60,940 nucleotides of DNA. Source: Rugamonas fusca. Its GTDB lineage: Bacteria > Pseudomonadota > Gammaproteobacteria > Burkholderiales > Burkholderiaceae_D. Where the stretch lies: positions 1-60,940 of the forward strand of contig NZ_JACEZS010000031.1 in the NCBI RefSeq assembly GCF_014042365.1, written 5' to 3'. Below the pieces are notes generated by a model, which was given only the letters and a program-made list of their open reading frames with translations, was not told the origin of the DNA and ran no database searches. A program made the position numbers and the translations under genes. Shown here in pieces: positions 1 through 8,608 of the stretch (position 1 is the first letter of the stretch; each line of letters begins with the position of its first letter).

Positions 1-124
1 CTTCGACCGGTTGGGCGTACCACGCCTGTCTTAACCTCAACTACTCGAACCGCCCGGTGCGGACCCGCATGCCGGGTGGTGTGGCAGGGGACCGGTCAGC
101 TATGCTGGCCGCCCCTATGCCGAT
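1..124 (+). mobile_element. 3' end of a class C (IIC) group II intron
   Basis: The segment starts inside the intron's reverse-transcriptase gene and runs to the 3' splice site. Domain V folds cleanly at 49-80: a 9-bp helix (ACCGCCCGG with CCGGGTGGT), a TGCG/CGCA upper stem with a GACC loop, and the characteristic two-base bulge (TG, 70-71) on the 3' side. Domain VI follows (GGGG 87-90 with CCCC 112-115; GGTCAGC with GCTGGCC) and the intron ends in CCTATGCCGAT, close to the 3' end of the Oceanobacillus IIC intron as I recall it. The 3' exon should start at base 125. The 5' part lies outside the window. Confidence 0.85.
2..34 (+). CDS. Group II intron reverse transcriptase/maturase, last 10 codons (5' part outside window)
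   Basis: Frame 2 reads FDRLGVPRLS and then TAA. This is the usual C-terminal tail of maturase-type reverse transcriptases in bacterial group II introns, and it sits just upstream of domain V as expected for an ORF in domain IV. Only the tail is present, so nothing can be said about activity. Confidence 0.7.
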   Translation, partial: FDRLGVPRLS

Positions 125-184
125 TTGTTGCACATTTCATCATTGTCTGGCATGTTAGTGTTTTGAAAATATGGAGTGAGTGTC

Positions 185-580
185 ATGCCTTCCGTACTGA
201 TCGAAGTCAGAACGTCATACACGCGCGAACAGGAGCTGGCGATTATCGAGGCTGTGCATATGGCGTTGCGCGACGCCTTCAAGATCCTTCCTGGCGACAA
301 GAACGTCCGCTTGATCGCACATGAACCACATCGCTTTGCCTGTCCACCTGACAAACAAAAGCCGGAACTGTACACCCACATCAGCATAGACGCGTTTGCC
401 GGACGCTCTGTCGACGCGAAGCGCGATCTGTACAGCGCCATCGTGCGCAATCTTGAGACCTTGGGTATCCCCAAGGACCATACCAAGATTCTGCTGCGCG
501 ATATTCCTCGCGAAAATTGGGGAATCCGGGGTGGGCAAGCTGGCTGCGATGTTGAACTTGGTTTTAAGGTCAATGTTTGA
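185..580 (+). CDS. Tautomerase family protein
   Basis: A 131-residue protein starting MPSVLIEVR. Removing the initiator Met would expose Pro1, the general base of 4-oxalocrotonate tautomerase-superfamily enzymes. For this reason the ATG at 185 is chosen over the in-frame GTG at 176. The length fits a fused two-module tautomerase (cis-CaaD/MSAD-like size) rather than the 60-residue 4-OT type. Basic residues such as the Arg in VRLIAHEPHRF could bind a carboxylate, but the substrate is unknown. It is the first complete gene after the intron end, only 60 bp from the intron/exon junction, so its upstream control may have been altered by the insertion. Confidence 0.75.
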   Translation: MPSVLIEVRTSYTREQELAIIEAVHMALRDAFKILPGDKNVRLIAHEPHRFACPPDKQKPELYTHISIDAFAGRSVDAKRDLYSAIVRNLETLGIPKDHTKILLRDIPRENWGIRGGQAGCDVELGFKVNV

Positions 581-610
581 TCGACAGCATGGCAACCATG
601 GGGGCGCTTG

Positions 611-745
611 ATGGCGCCCGGCGCCCGACACCCGATCGATAAACGGATCGCCGCGATCGCCTTGATCCATGGGCTTGAAGGCGCCACCCGCACCACGCAG
701 GACGATGCCGCTACCGGCGTCAAGTTGTTAAATCCCTTCATTTGA
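611..745 (+). pseudogene. VapC/PIN-domain toxin remnant (C-terminal fragment)
   Basis: A 44-codon frame from ATG 611 encodes a peptide containing HPIDKRIAAIALIHGLEGAT and ending TGVKLLNPFI. This matches the C-terminal third of VapC/FitB-type PIN ribonucleases: the D-x-x-I-A-A helix with its acidic residue, HGL, the ATR-x-x-x-D motif (here ATRTTQD, with the usual Asn after Arg changed to Thr), and the terminal TGV-x-LLNPF. The N-terminal catalytic part (DTN motif) and any antitoxin gene are absent. The same frame upstream runs straight back into the tautomerase stop codon, so this is a truncated relic, not a short gene. Confidence 0.6.
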
Positions 746-900
746 TGCGCCCTGCGCCCGCATTCGCCGACAATTCCTACTAAAGCGTCAAATCCGGTGG
801 ACTAAAAAGTTGCACTTCAGTATTCTCTTGGTATCCGGGCGGGCGAGGGCGCCTGCCGGGACAGCGTGGTGGCCGGATTTCGACACCTGACGGAGGCGCA
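746..900. other. Intergenic remainder with no recognised feature
   Basis: Together with the PIN remnant this fills the 320-base gap after the tautomerase gene. No terminator, promoter with good spacing, or further coding homology is visible. It ends with CGGAGGC seven bases before the next start codon, a good ribosome binding site. Confidence 0.5.
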
Positions 901-1152
901 ATGCAGATCACCGATGTGGCACCCGACGCGGCGCAGCGCCCGGAAGCGGCGTCCACCAGACCGGAAATCTCCGCCGCGGCCGTGCTGGCCGTGCGCCGCG
1001 TATGCGCGCTGGAACAGGCGGTCAGCGACTTGCGCGCCAGCTTGGAAGGCGCGCCTGGCGCTGCCATGGATGAGAGGGAACGGCGCGCCCAGATCGCGCG
1101 CCTGCTGAGTGAAGTGACGTTGTTTCGCCTGGCGCTGGCGGATAGAGCATAA
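901..1152 (+). CDS. Small hypothetical protein, helical
   Basis: An 83-residue protein with a good ribosome binding site (CGGAGGC). The first 25 residues are Ala/Pro-rich and probably disordered. The rest (AVLAVRRVCALEQAVSDLRA, then a second helix ending FRLALADRA) is predicted amphipathic helix that could form a hairpin or coiled coil. No family is recognised. It lies 31 bases upstream of the DUF3334 gene in the same direction, so the two are probably co-transcribed. Confidence 0.5.
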   Translation: MQITDVAPDAAQRPEAASTRPEISAAAVLAVRRVCALEQAVSDLRASLEGAPGAAMDERERRAQIARLLSEVTLFRLALADRA

Positions 1153-1183
1153 TGCTCACATAACAAAGGAAGGGGCCTAGGCC

Positions 1184-1870
1184 ATGGAAGAAACAAAAAT
1201 CGTTTACGGTACGGAAGATTTGCTGACCAGCCTGTGCAACTCGGTCACGCGCGTGCTGGGCATCGCCACGCAAACCAAGGTGCACTATTCAGCCATGGTA
1301 CAACGGATCACCAAGGTCGGCCTGAAGCCGGACATCGGTTGCTTCGTGCTGTTCGATGGCGGCTTCACGGGCCTGGTGGTGCTGAACTTCGCGGCCGAGA
1401 CGGCGATGGAGATCTATTCGCGCTACATGCTGCACATGGGCATGCCCAAGTCGGAACTGGCCAGCTCGCACACGTCTGACGAAGTGGCGAACATCCTGGG
1501 CGAACTGATGAACCAGATCGTGGGCGATTTCACGGGCAAGGTGCGACGTGAATTGCAGACCAATATCACCCAGAACCAGCCCAAGATGCTGGTGCTCAAC
1601 AAGCAGGTCATGCTGAGCGTCGATACGCCGCTGGACCGGCCCGAAATGCGCCGTGTCTCCTTCTACACGGAAAAGAGCAACGTGTTCTACCTGGAACTGG
1701 CCATCGACCGTACCGAGTTCGTGCGCCTGTACGAGTTCGACGCCAACGAAACGCCCGATCCCGATGCGCTGCTGGCCTTTGAACAAGAGAACCAGGCGGC
1801 CGCCGAGGCCGCTCCCGCCGTGGCTGAAGCCGAGGACAATGATGAGCTGCTGAAATCGCTGGGCATGTAA
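1184..1870 (+). CDS. DUF3334 family, CheX-like protein
   Basis: A 228-residue protein that I match to DUF3334, a family known from Shewanella and Vibrio. The core has the look of a CheC/CheX/FliY-type domain: DIGCFVLFDGGFTGLVVLNF is a beta-hairpin region, and DEVANILGELMNQIVGDFTG (about residues 103-122) resembles the E-x-x-N-x-x-G helix that carries the phosphatase residues in CheX. The last 35 residues are acidic and Ala-rich and end LLKSLGM. A role as phosphatase or adaptor in a two-component or chemotaxis pathway is inference. No cheY or receptor is adjacent. A strong terminator follows. Confidence 0.7.
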   Translation: MEETKIVYGTEDLLTSLCNSVTRVLGIATQTKVHYSAMVQRITKVGLKPDIGCFVLFDGGFTGLVVLNFAAETAMEIYSRYMLHMGMPKSELASSHTSDEVANILGELMNQIVGDFTGKVRRELQTNITQNQPKMLVLNKQVMLSVDTPLDRPEMRRVSFYTEKSNVFYLELAIDRTEFVRLYEFDANETPDPDALLAFEQENQAAAEAAPAVAEAEDNDELLKSLGM

Positions 1871-1893
1871 GCCGGCGCACGGATAGGCACCCC

Positions 1894-1928
1894 GAGGCCC
1901 GCGAGCGATCGCGGGCCTCGTTCATTTT
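1894..1928. terminator. Intrinsic terminator after the DUF3334 gene
   Basis: A perfect 11-bp GC-rich stem, GAGGCCCGCGA (1894-1904) with TCGCGGGCCTC (1909-1919) and a 4-base loop, is followed by TTCATTTT. It sits 24 bases after the DUF3334 stop codon and before the convergent gene, whose stop is at 1946, so it may serve both. Confidence 0.8.
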
Positions 1929-1945
1929 GAGCGTGCAACTTCGAC

Positions 1946-2725
1946 TCAGCGGCTCGGCGTGCGGCACACCGCTTCGTTTTCCCAGCGGCCCGAGCAGATG
2001 CGCGAACGGCACAGCATGCCTTCGATCAGTCCCAGTTGCTTGCAGCGGTGCAGCAGTTCGGCCGTGCTGTCGCTGTCGCCGCGCTCGACCACGTCGCGGT
2101 TGGACTGGGAGAGGACGGTAGCCGGCTGGCTGGCATGGGCCACCAGCGCCGTCAGCAAGGTCACGTCCGTGTCCGCCAGCGGCGGAGTGGCGGCGACCGC
2201 GTTCGTTCTCGCGCCACGTGGCCCGGATGCGTGGGCGCCCGCGACAACTTCGCGCGTCATCCTGGGCGCGGCCTTGTGGGCGGCCACGCCTGGAGTGACG
2301 GCGGCTTCCCCCTTGACCGGACGCTGTGCAATGGCCGCATGCTGCAGATCGGCCCGCCGTACGATTTCCACCTGGACCGGCGCGGGCGTGTCGTTGATGA
2401 TGGCCGCCGCCTGATCGGGCGCCGCGCCCGCGACGGGCGCCGGCACGGCATGGGCCAGCAGCGCTCCGGCCGCGGCAGGCGCAGTCGGGCGCGGGGGCAT
2501 GTCCGGCGGCGTGGTGAGCGCGGACTGGTGGATGCTCCACGCCAGCACCGTCATCGTCAGCAACAGCAGGCATAGGCCCGTGGTCCAGCCGTTGAGTTTC
2601 CAGCGTGGCACACGTTCCGTTTCCAGCGTGAGGGCTCCGTGTTCCAGGCTGGCCAGGATGCGCCGCGCACCTTCGCGCGCCGGGCGCTTGGCCGACAACA
2701 GCGTCGGTTTGTTCTGTCTCTCCAA
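1946..2725 (-). CDS. Hypothetical single-pass membrane protein
   Basis: A 259-residue protein starting from TTG at 2725 behind a GGGGGTGG purine stretch. It has a basic cytoplasmic segment of about 47 residues, one membrane helix (TTGLCLLLLTMTVLAWSI, about residues 48-65), a long Ala/Pro-rich linker, and a C-terminal domain of about 50 residues with four cysteines (CKQLGLIEGMLCRSRICSGRW, AVCRTPSR) that could form disulfides in the periplasm. No family is recognised. It is divergent from the tagX-tssM operon, so a link to type VI secretion is possible but unproven. Confidence 0.6.
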   Translation of the reverse strand: MERQNKPTLLSAKRPAREGARRILASLEHGALTLETERVPRWKLNGWTTGLCLLLLTMTVLAWSIHQSALTTPPDMPPRPTAPAAAGALLAHAVPAPVAGAAPDQAAAIINDTPAPVQVEIVRRADLQHAAIAQRPVKGEAAVTPGVAAHKAAPRMTREVVAGAHASGPRGARTNAVAATPPLADTDVTLLTALVAHASQPATVLSQSNRDVVERGDSDSTAELLHRCKQLGLIEGMLCRSRICSGRWENEAVCRTPSR

Positions 2726-2856
2726 AATACCACCCCCGAATTTGATCTAGCGTTCGATGAAGTTTTCTGGGCGGCCTACGATGGGGCGATCCCGGCAGGC
2801 ATGGCCGCAAGCTAGTGTCCGATCTGCGCCAGCCGGCAGTATTGATGGAGCGCACG

Positions 2857-3696
2857 ATGTTACTTCTTTCCATGCTGATCTTTTTCCTGCTGGTCTGTGG
2901 CGGGGCCTGGCTGTCGCTGTTCCCGTCCGGCCGCGACCTGGTGCGGCAGTCGCTGGCCCACATGGGACGGTGGACGGGCCGCCGCGTCCGTCATGTGGGC
3001 AAGCGCGGCGCGCAAGGCGCCGGCACGATGGCGGATGGCGCCGGCGCGGCGCTGCGTGCGGGCGGCCGGCTGCTGCGCCGCCACTATTTGACGGCGCTGG
3101 CCGCGTCCGTGCTGCTGACGGTGCCCCCATTGCTGGCCTGGCTGGTCAGTGGAAGGGGCATGCTGGGCGGCTTCGATGGCGGCGGGACCGAGGTCAACGC
3201 GCAAGTGGCGGCGCTATTGCAAGGGGAGCAGCTGGCGCCGCCCGCGTCGCTGCCGCCCGTCACCTTTACTACGGCCGAGGTAACGCAGGTACGCCCGATG
3301 CTCGACAGCGCCAACCGCAACTGGCGCTTGCTCGACGCCGAGTTCGCCCAGCGCTTGCTGATGGTGTTCAAGATCATGCACGAGCGCTACGGCTACGACA
3401 TGGCCATCCTCGAAGGCTACCGCAGTCCGGAGCGCCAGAACCAGCTGGCCGCCGCCGGTCCCGCCGTCACCAACGCCAAGGCGTTCCAGAGCTATCACCA
3501 GTTCGGCCTGGCGGCCGACTGCGCTTTCCTGCGCGACGGCAAGCTGCGCATCTCCGAGCAAGACCCGTGGGCCATGCGCGGCTACCGGCTGTATGGCGAA
3601 GTGGCCGAATCGGTCGGCCTGCACTGGGGTGGACGGTGGGCCATGATGGACCTGGGGCATACGGAATTGCGGGTGCCGGGCACGGTGCACAAATAG
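2857..3696 (+). CDS. M15-family peptidoglycan peptidase, T6SS-associated (TagX-like)
   Basis: A 279-residue protein. ATG 2857 is chosen because GGAG lies six bases upstream and the protein then begins with a membrane helix (MLLLSMLIFFLLVCGGAWLS). A second hydrophobic segment (ALAASVLLTVPPLLAWLVSG) follows. The C-terminal half is a zinc D,D/L,D-peptidase domain of the M15 family: S-x-H-x-x-G-x-A-x-D (SYHQFGLAAD, His214 and Asp221) and the second His in DLGH (His268). In Acinetobacter the M15 enzyme TagX of the T6SS locus is needed for T6SS activity and is thought to open the cell wall. Position directly upstream of tssM supports the same role. Confidence 0.8.
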   Translation: MLLLSMLIFFLLVCGGAWLSLFPSGRDLVRQSLAHMGRWTGRRVRHVGKRGAQGAGTMADGAGAALRAGGRLLRRHYLTALAASVLLTVPPLLAWLVSGRGMLGGFDGGGTEVNAQVAALLQGEQLAPPASLPPVTFTTAEVTQVRPMLDSANRNWRLLDAEFAQRLLMVFKIMHERYGYDMAILEGYRSPERQNQLAAAGPAVTNAKAFQSYHQFGLAADCAFLRDGKLRISEQDPWAMRGYRLYGEVAESVGLHWGGRWAMMDLGHTELRVPGTVHK

Positions 3697-3804
3697 GCGG
3701 GCGCGGCGGTAACGTTGTGCCCGCTCAAACAATGGCCGCAGCGGCGGTGGCACCATGGCTCGGTCTGCCTGCATCTTCCCCCACCTTAACCTGGCGGCCC
3801 GCTC

Positions 3805-6800
3805 ATGATGCGAAAAATCTGGTACTTCCTGCTCGATAGCCGCAAGGTTGCCTTGATCGGCTTTGTCGGCCTCCTCATCTTTCTCTACCTGGGCGCGGCG
3901 GCGCTGGAACTGACCTTGGTCTGGACGCTGGCGGCGCTGGCCACGGCGCTGCTCGTGGCCGCCATATGGTACGGCCTGCGCTGGTACCGTGCCCGGCGCG
4001 CATCGCAAGCGATGGGCAACGCGATCAGTGGCGAGGCCGAGGCCAACAGGGCGGCCGGACCGGCCACCACGGATGGCGCCGACGCGGCGACGACCCGCGC
4101 CGAAGTCAACGCCATCCGCGACAGCATGCTGAAGGCCATCGCCACCATCAGGGGCTCCAAGATGGGCAGGGTGTCGGGCGCGCGGGCACTGTATGAATTG
4201 CCGTGGTATATGATCATCGGCAATCCGGCGGCCGGCAAGAGCAGCGCCATCATCCATTCCGGCTTGCAGTTCCCGTTCGCGGACGGCCAGATCGTGCAAG
4301 GCGTGGCCGGCACCCGCAATTGCGACTGGTTCTTCACCACCGACGGCATCCTGCTCGACACGGCCGGACGCTACGCCGTCGAGGATCATCACCGGGACGA
4401 ATGGTTCGGCTTTCTCGACCTGCTGAAGAAGTACCGCAAGCGCGCGCCCATCAATGGCATCATCATCGCCGTCAGCATCGCCGAATTGCGCGGCGACGAT
4501 CCCGAGGCCGGCATCAAACTGGCCCGCAGCCTGCGCAAGCGGGTGCAGGATCTGATCGAACGGCTGGAAGTGTTCGCGCCCGTGTATGTGGTGTTCACCA
4601 AGGCCGACCTGATCGCCGGCTTTGGCGAGTTCTTCGCGCAGGCCGAGCGCAGCGAGCGCGAGCGCGTGTGGGGCGCGACCATGCCTTACAAGCGCAAGAC
4701 CACCAGCCAGCAGTTGCTGGCCTTCTTCGACCAGGGCTTCAGCGAGCTGTGCGATGGCATCAAGGAGATGAGCCTGGCCAACATGGCCATGCAGCGGCGC
4801 GAACGCATGCCGTCCGGCGTGTTCACGTTTCCGCTGGAGTTCGCCACCATCCGTGCGTCGCTGCGGGCCTTTTTGGCTACGCTGTTCGAGGAAAACCCGT
4901 TCCAGTTCAAGCCGGTGTTCCGGGGCTTCTATTTCACCAGCGCCTTGCAGGAGGGGCGGCCGGTCAGCGCGCAGTGGCGGCGCACGGCCGAACGCTTCGC
5001 CCTGCAATTGCCCGAGGTGCCGCCGTCCAACTACAGCGGCCAGACCGGCTACTTCCTGCTCAACCTGTTTCGCAAGGTCATCTTCGCCGACAAGGACCTG
5101 GTGGCGCAGTACGCCAGCAAGACCAAGGTACAGCTCAAGTATGGTGTGTTCTTCGCATCCGTGCTCTTGCTGGGCGCGTCGCTGGGCGGGTGGAGCTGGT
5201 CCTACCTGGGCAACCGGCAGCTGGTCAGCAACGTGCAGGCCGACCTGGACAAGGTGGTCAAGTTGCAGGACCAGCGGCTGGACCTGCAATCGCGGCTGGA
5301 AGCGCTCGATATCCTGCAGGACCGTATCGAACAGCTGGACAGCTATCGGCGGCGCCGGCCGTGGTCCTTGCGCATGGGCCTGTACCAGGGCGAGCTGCTG
5401 GAGCGTAAGCTGCGCGAGGAGTATTTTTCCGGCGTGAAGGAAGTGATGCTCAAGCCCGTGGCCGCCAACCTGGAGGCGCTTCTGGCGGAAATGAACGCGC
5501 ACGCCGACCAACTGCAACCCGTGGCCCGCGTGGCGCCGGAGGACCATGATGGGGGAGCGACCATGCCTGCCACGCCAGCCGCGTCCGCCACGGCCGCCAC
5601 GGTCGCCGCGCCACCGATCAGCCCGGCACCGCGTGCGATGGCCGCGCAACCGTATGTCGATGCTTCGCCCACCAACGTCGAAGATGCCTACAACGCCTTG
5701 AAGACTTACCTGATGTTGGTCGACAAATCTCATGCCGAGCCCAGCCACCTGAACGACCAGCTCACGCGCTACTGGCGCGGCTGGCTGGAAAGCAACCGGG
5801 GCGCTATGCCACGCGAGCAGATGATACGCAGCGCCGAACGCCTGATGACGTTCTATCTGGCCCAGGTCGCCGATCCCTCCTGGCCGCGCGTGGAGGAAAA
5901 GCTGGCGCTGGTGGACCAGGCGCGCGAGAACCTGCGCCACGTGGTGCATGGCATGCCCGCGCGCGAGCGCGTATACGCAGACATCCGCGCGCGCGCGGCC
6001 ACCCGCTTTCCTGCCATGACGGTGGCCGGCATTGTCGGCGAGCAGGACCAGGCGCTGGTGGCGGGCAGCCATGCCGTGTCCGGCGCCTTCACCCGCGCGG
6101 CGTGGGAAAAATATGTTGAAGGCGCCTTCAAGGACGCGGCCACGCACGAACTGCAAAGCGCCGACTGGGTGTTGCAGACGGCGGCCAAGGATGACCTGAC
6201 CCTCGAAGGCAGCCCCGAGCAAATCCAGAAAGGCCTGGTGGACTTGTACAAGGCCGACTACGCGCGCGAGTGGAAGAAATTCGTGCAGGGCGTGACCATC
6301 GCCGACCTGCGCGGTTTCGATGGGGCCGTGGCCGCCATGAACCGGCTGGGCGATCCGCAATCGTCGCCGCTGGCCAAGCTGCTTACCACGATCTACCAGC
6401 AGACCACGTGGGATAATCCGGCCATGTCCCAGCCCGGCATGCAACAGGCGCGGCATGGCGTCATCGAATGGATCACCAATGCGTTCTCGCGCAACGCGCC
6501 GGTGCCCGTGTCCGGCGTCAACCTCGCCATCGACCCGGCCCGCTTCGATCGGCCGATGGGGCCAGTTGGGCGCGAGTTCGCCGGTGTGGCCAAGCTGGTC
6601 GCCCCCAAGGAAAAAGATGCATCGCTGATGGGGTCGTATCTGGATGCGCTGTCGCGCGTGCGCACCCGGCTCAACCAGTTGAAGAACCAGGGCGACCCCG
6701 GCCCCGGCGCGCGCCAGCTGATGCAACAGACGCTTGAAGGCAGCGGCTCGGAACTGTCCGACGCCTTGCGCCTCGTGGACGAGCAGATGCTGACCGGCAT

Positions 6801-7623
6801 GAGCGACAGCCAGAGGCAAGCCATCCGCCCCATCCTCGTGCGGCCCCTGATGCAGACCTTCGCCGTCATCATCGGTCCCAGCCAGACGGAAATCAACAAG
6901 ACCTGGCTGGCCCAGGTGTACGAGCCGTTCCAGAAATCGCTGGCCAACAAATACCCGTTCTCGACTACCTCGCGCATCGAGGCCAGCAATGCCGAGATCG
7001 CCCAGTTCTTCGGGCCCGATGGCGTGATCGCCAAGTTCGTCACCGGCGCCATGGGGCCGCTGGTGGTACGGCGCGGCGACGTGCTGGCGCCGCGCACCTG
7101 GGCCGACATGGGCATCAGCCTGGCGCCGCAAGTGGTGGCGCGTTTTCCCGGCTGGATCGCACCGATCGGCGCCGGCGGCGTGGCTACCTCGTCCGCGGCG
7201 GCCCAGACCGTGTTTCAGATCCAGCCCATGCCCGCGCCCGGCACGCTGGAATACACGGTCGAAATCGATGGCCAGCAGCTGCGCTACCGCAACACGCCCG
7301 CCCAGTGGAGCAACATGGTCCATCCCAGCCCGCAGGGCGCGCCCGGCGCCCGCATCACGGCCGTGGCGTTCGACGGGCGCAGCGTGGACATCTTCAACGA
7401 GCCGGGCCAGTTCGGCTTGAAGCGCATGATCGACGCGGCCAGCAAGCAGCGCAAGGATGGCGGCGTGTATGAATTGCGCTGGACCAGCGGCGCCATCACG
7501 GTGGCGCTGGACCTGAAGATCACCAGCAGTCCCGAGAGCAACGGCCGCGACGGTGGCGCGCCGGAGGAACAGGGTTTCCGTGGCATGAGCCTGCCGGAAA
7601 CCATCGTCGGAGCGGCGCCATGA
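3805..7623 (+). CDS. tssM: T6SS inner-membrane core protein TssM (IcmF/VasK)
   Basis: A 1272-residue protein, within the usual range for TssM. Two N-terminal membrane helices (about residues 12-33 and 36-56) are followed by a cytoplasmic GTPase-like domain with an intact Walker A (GNPAAGKS, 139-146). A third helix lies near residue 450 (VFFASVLLLGASLGGWSWSYL), and a large periplasmic IcmF-related region fills the rest. TssM spans the envelope with TssL and TssJ as the trans-envelope complex. The stop codon overlaps the tagF start (ATGA). No clear Shine-Dalgarno sequence precedes ATG 3805, and ATG 3808 is an equal candidate. Confidence 0.97.
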   Translation: MMRKIWYFLLDSRKVALIGFVGLLIFLYLGAAALELTLVWTLAALATALLVAAIWYGLRWYRARRASQAMGNAISGEAEANRAAGPATTDGADAATTRAEVNAIRDSMLKAIATIRGSKMGRVSGARALYELPWYMIIGNPAAGKSSAIIHSGLQFPFADGQIVQGVAGTRNCDWFFTTDGILLDTAGRYAVEDHHRDEWFGFLDLLKKYRKRAPINGIIIAVSIAELRGDDPEAGIKLARSLRKRVQDLIERLEVFAPVYVVFTKADLIAGFGEFFAQAERSERERVWGATMPYKRKTTSQQLLAFFDQGFSELCDGIKEMSLANMAMQRRERMPSGVFTFPLEFATIRASLRAFLATLFEENPFQFKPVFRGFYFTSALQEGRPVSAQWRRTAERFALQLPEVPPSNYSGQTGYFLLNLFRKVIFADKDLVAQYASKTKVQLKYGVFFASVLLLGASLGGWSWSYLGNRQLVSNVQADLDKVVKLQDQRLDLQSRLEALDILQDRIEQLDSYRRRRPWSLRMGLYQGELLERKLREEYFSGVKEVMLKPVAANLEALLAEMNAHADQLQPVARVAPEDHDGGATMPATPAASATAATVAAPPISPAPRAMAAQPYVDASPTNVEDAYNALKTYLMLVDKSHAEPSHLNDQLTRYWRGWLESNRGAMPREQMIRSAERLMTFYLAQVADPSWPRVEEKLALVDQARENLRHVVHGMPARERVYADIRARAATRFPAMTVAGIVGEQDQALVAGSHAVSGAFTRAAWEKYVEGAFKDAATHELQSADWVLQTAAKDDLTLEGSPEQIQKGLVDLYKADYAREWKKFVQGVTIADLRGFDGAVAAMNRLGDPQSSPLAKLLTTIYQQTTWDNPAMSQPGMQQARHGVIEWITNAFSRNAPVPVSGVNLAIDPARFDRPMGPVGREFAGVAKLVAPKEKDASLMGSYLDALSRVRTRLNQLKNQGDPGPGARQLMQQTLEGSGSELSDALRLVDEQMLTGMSDSQRQAIRPILVRPLMQTFAVIIGPSQTEINKTWLAQVYEPFQKSLANKYPFSTTSRIEASNAEIAQFFGPDGVIAKFVTGAMGPLVVRRGDVLAPRTWADMGISLAPQVVARFPGWIAPIGAGGVATSSAAAQTVFQIQPMPAPGTLEYTVEIDGQQLRYRNTPAQWSNMVHPSPQGAPGARITAVAFDGRSVDIFNEPGQFGLKRMIDAASKQRKDGGVYELRWTSGAITVALDLKITSSPESNGRDGGAPEEQGFRGMSLPETIVGAAP

Positions 7624-8588
7624 AGCGCGCGCCGCAAGCGACGCGGGTGGGTTACTTCGGCAAGATCCCCACCCGCAGCGATTTCATCAAGGCGGTCGAC
7701 AACCCCGCGCTGGCCGCGCTGCTGGACCAGTGGCTGGCCGAGGTGATGAACCTGCTGACGCTCAACCCGCGCTGGAAGCAGCACTACGATGCACTGCGCC
7801 CGCTGCCGTTCGCCTTCGTCGGCAACCGCAGCCGGCGCGCCATCGCCGGCCACATCCTGTCGAGCGGCGACCAGTCGCAACGGCGCTATCCTTTTCTCGT
7901 CATGAGCGCGCTGGAAGTGCATGAACCGGCCATGTTCCTGGCGCGCAGCCCGCTGGTGCTGGCGCCGCTGTGGGAGGCGCTGGCGCCGCTGGCGGCCGAG
8001 GTCCCGGTGGCCGACGATCCGGCCGCGGCGCTGCACGCGTTGGCCGCCACGGTGGTGGAGCTCGATCCGCACGACCCGGACCACGAGACCGCCTTCACGC
8101 GCTTTCTCGATGGCCACGACCTGGCCAGCTTGCAGGCCATGCTGGCGAACGCGCCGGTACGGCAGATCCTGCTGGCGCTGGGTTTGCTGCTGCAACCGGT
8201 CAAGGCGGACGGCCAGGCCAGCCTGGACCGCAGCCTGGCGTTGCCGCTGCCCAACGAGCGGCGCCACCGCTACCTGGTGGCCGCATTCTGGCTGGACCTG
8301 ATGAGGCCGTTCCTGCGCCCGGGCGAATTCGAGCTGTGCCTGTTCTTTGCCGACCTGGGCGAGCAATACGTGCTGGTGGTCGGCTTCAATGGCGCAGCGC
8401 CCGAGACGCTGCAAGCCGTGATCGATCCGCAATGTGTGGACGAGCAGCAGATCACCCTGTACGAGGCCGATTGGGTGGAGCAGTACGTGGATGCCGACCA
8501 GCGCGTCCACAAGCTGGCCGCCTATCTGGAGCAGGGCCAGCTGTCGCTGCGCTCGGCCCACGCGCTGTTTCACGAAACGTTTGCCTGA
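7620..8588 (+). CDS. tagF: T6SS-associated protein TagF
   Basis: A 322-residue protein with the TagF (DUF2094/SciT) N-terminal signature GYFGKIPTRSDFIKA and the following WLAEVMN and FAFVGNRSRRAIAGHILSSG segments. TagF is a cytoplasmic post-translational repressor of some T6SSs, acting on Fha or TssL in studied species. In others it is fused to the phosphatase PppA. Here it stands alone, with neither pppA, ppkA nor fha in the window. It overlaps tssM by four bases, so the two are translationally coupled. Confidence 0.93.
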   Translation: MKRAPQATRVGYFGKIPTRSDFIKAVDNPALAALLDQWLAEVMNLLTLNPRWKQHYDALRPLPFAFVGNRSRRAIAGHILSSGDQSQRRYPFLVMSALEVHEPAMFLARSPLVLAPLWEALAPLAAEVPVADDPAAALHALAATVVELDPHDPDHETAFTRFLDGHDLASLQAMLANAPVRQILLALGLLLQPVKADGQASLDRSLALPLPNERRHRYLVAAFWLDLMRPFLRPGEFELCLFFADLGEQYVLVVGFNGAAPETLQAVIDPQCVDEQQITLYEADWVEQYVDADQRVHKLAAYLEQGQLSLRSAHALFHETFA

Positions 8589-8608
8589 CCCGGTCACGGA
8601 GGTAGTCC

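Noticed and set aside
3214..7323. A 1369-codon open frame on the minus strand opposite tssM
   Set aside because: It is a product of the high GC at third codon positions of tssM. Its translation is rich in His, Gly, Arg and Gln with no domain, and tssM itself is unmistakable.
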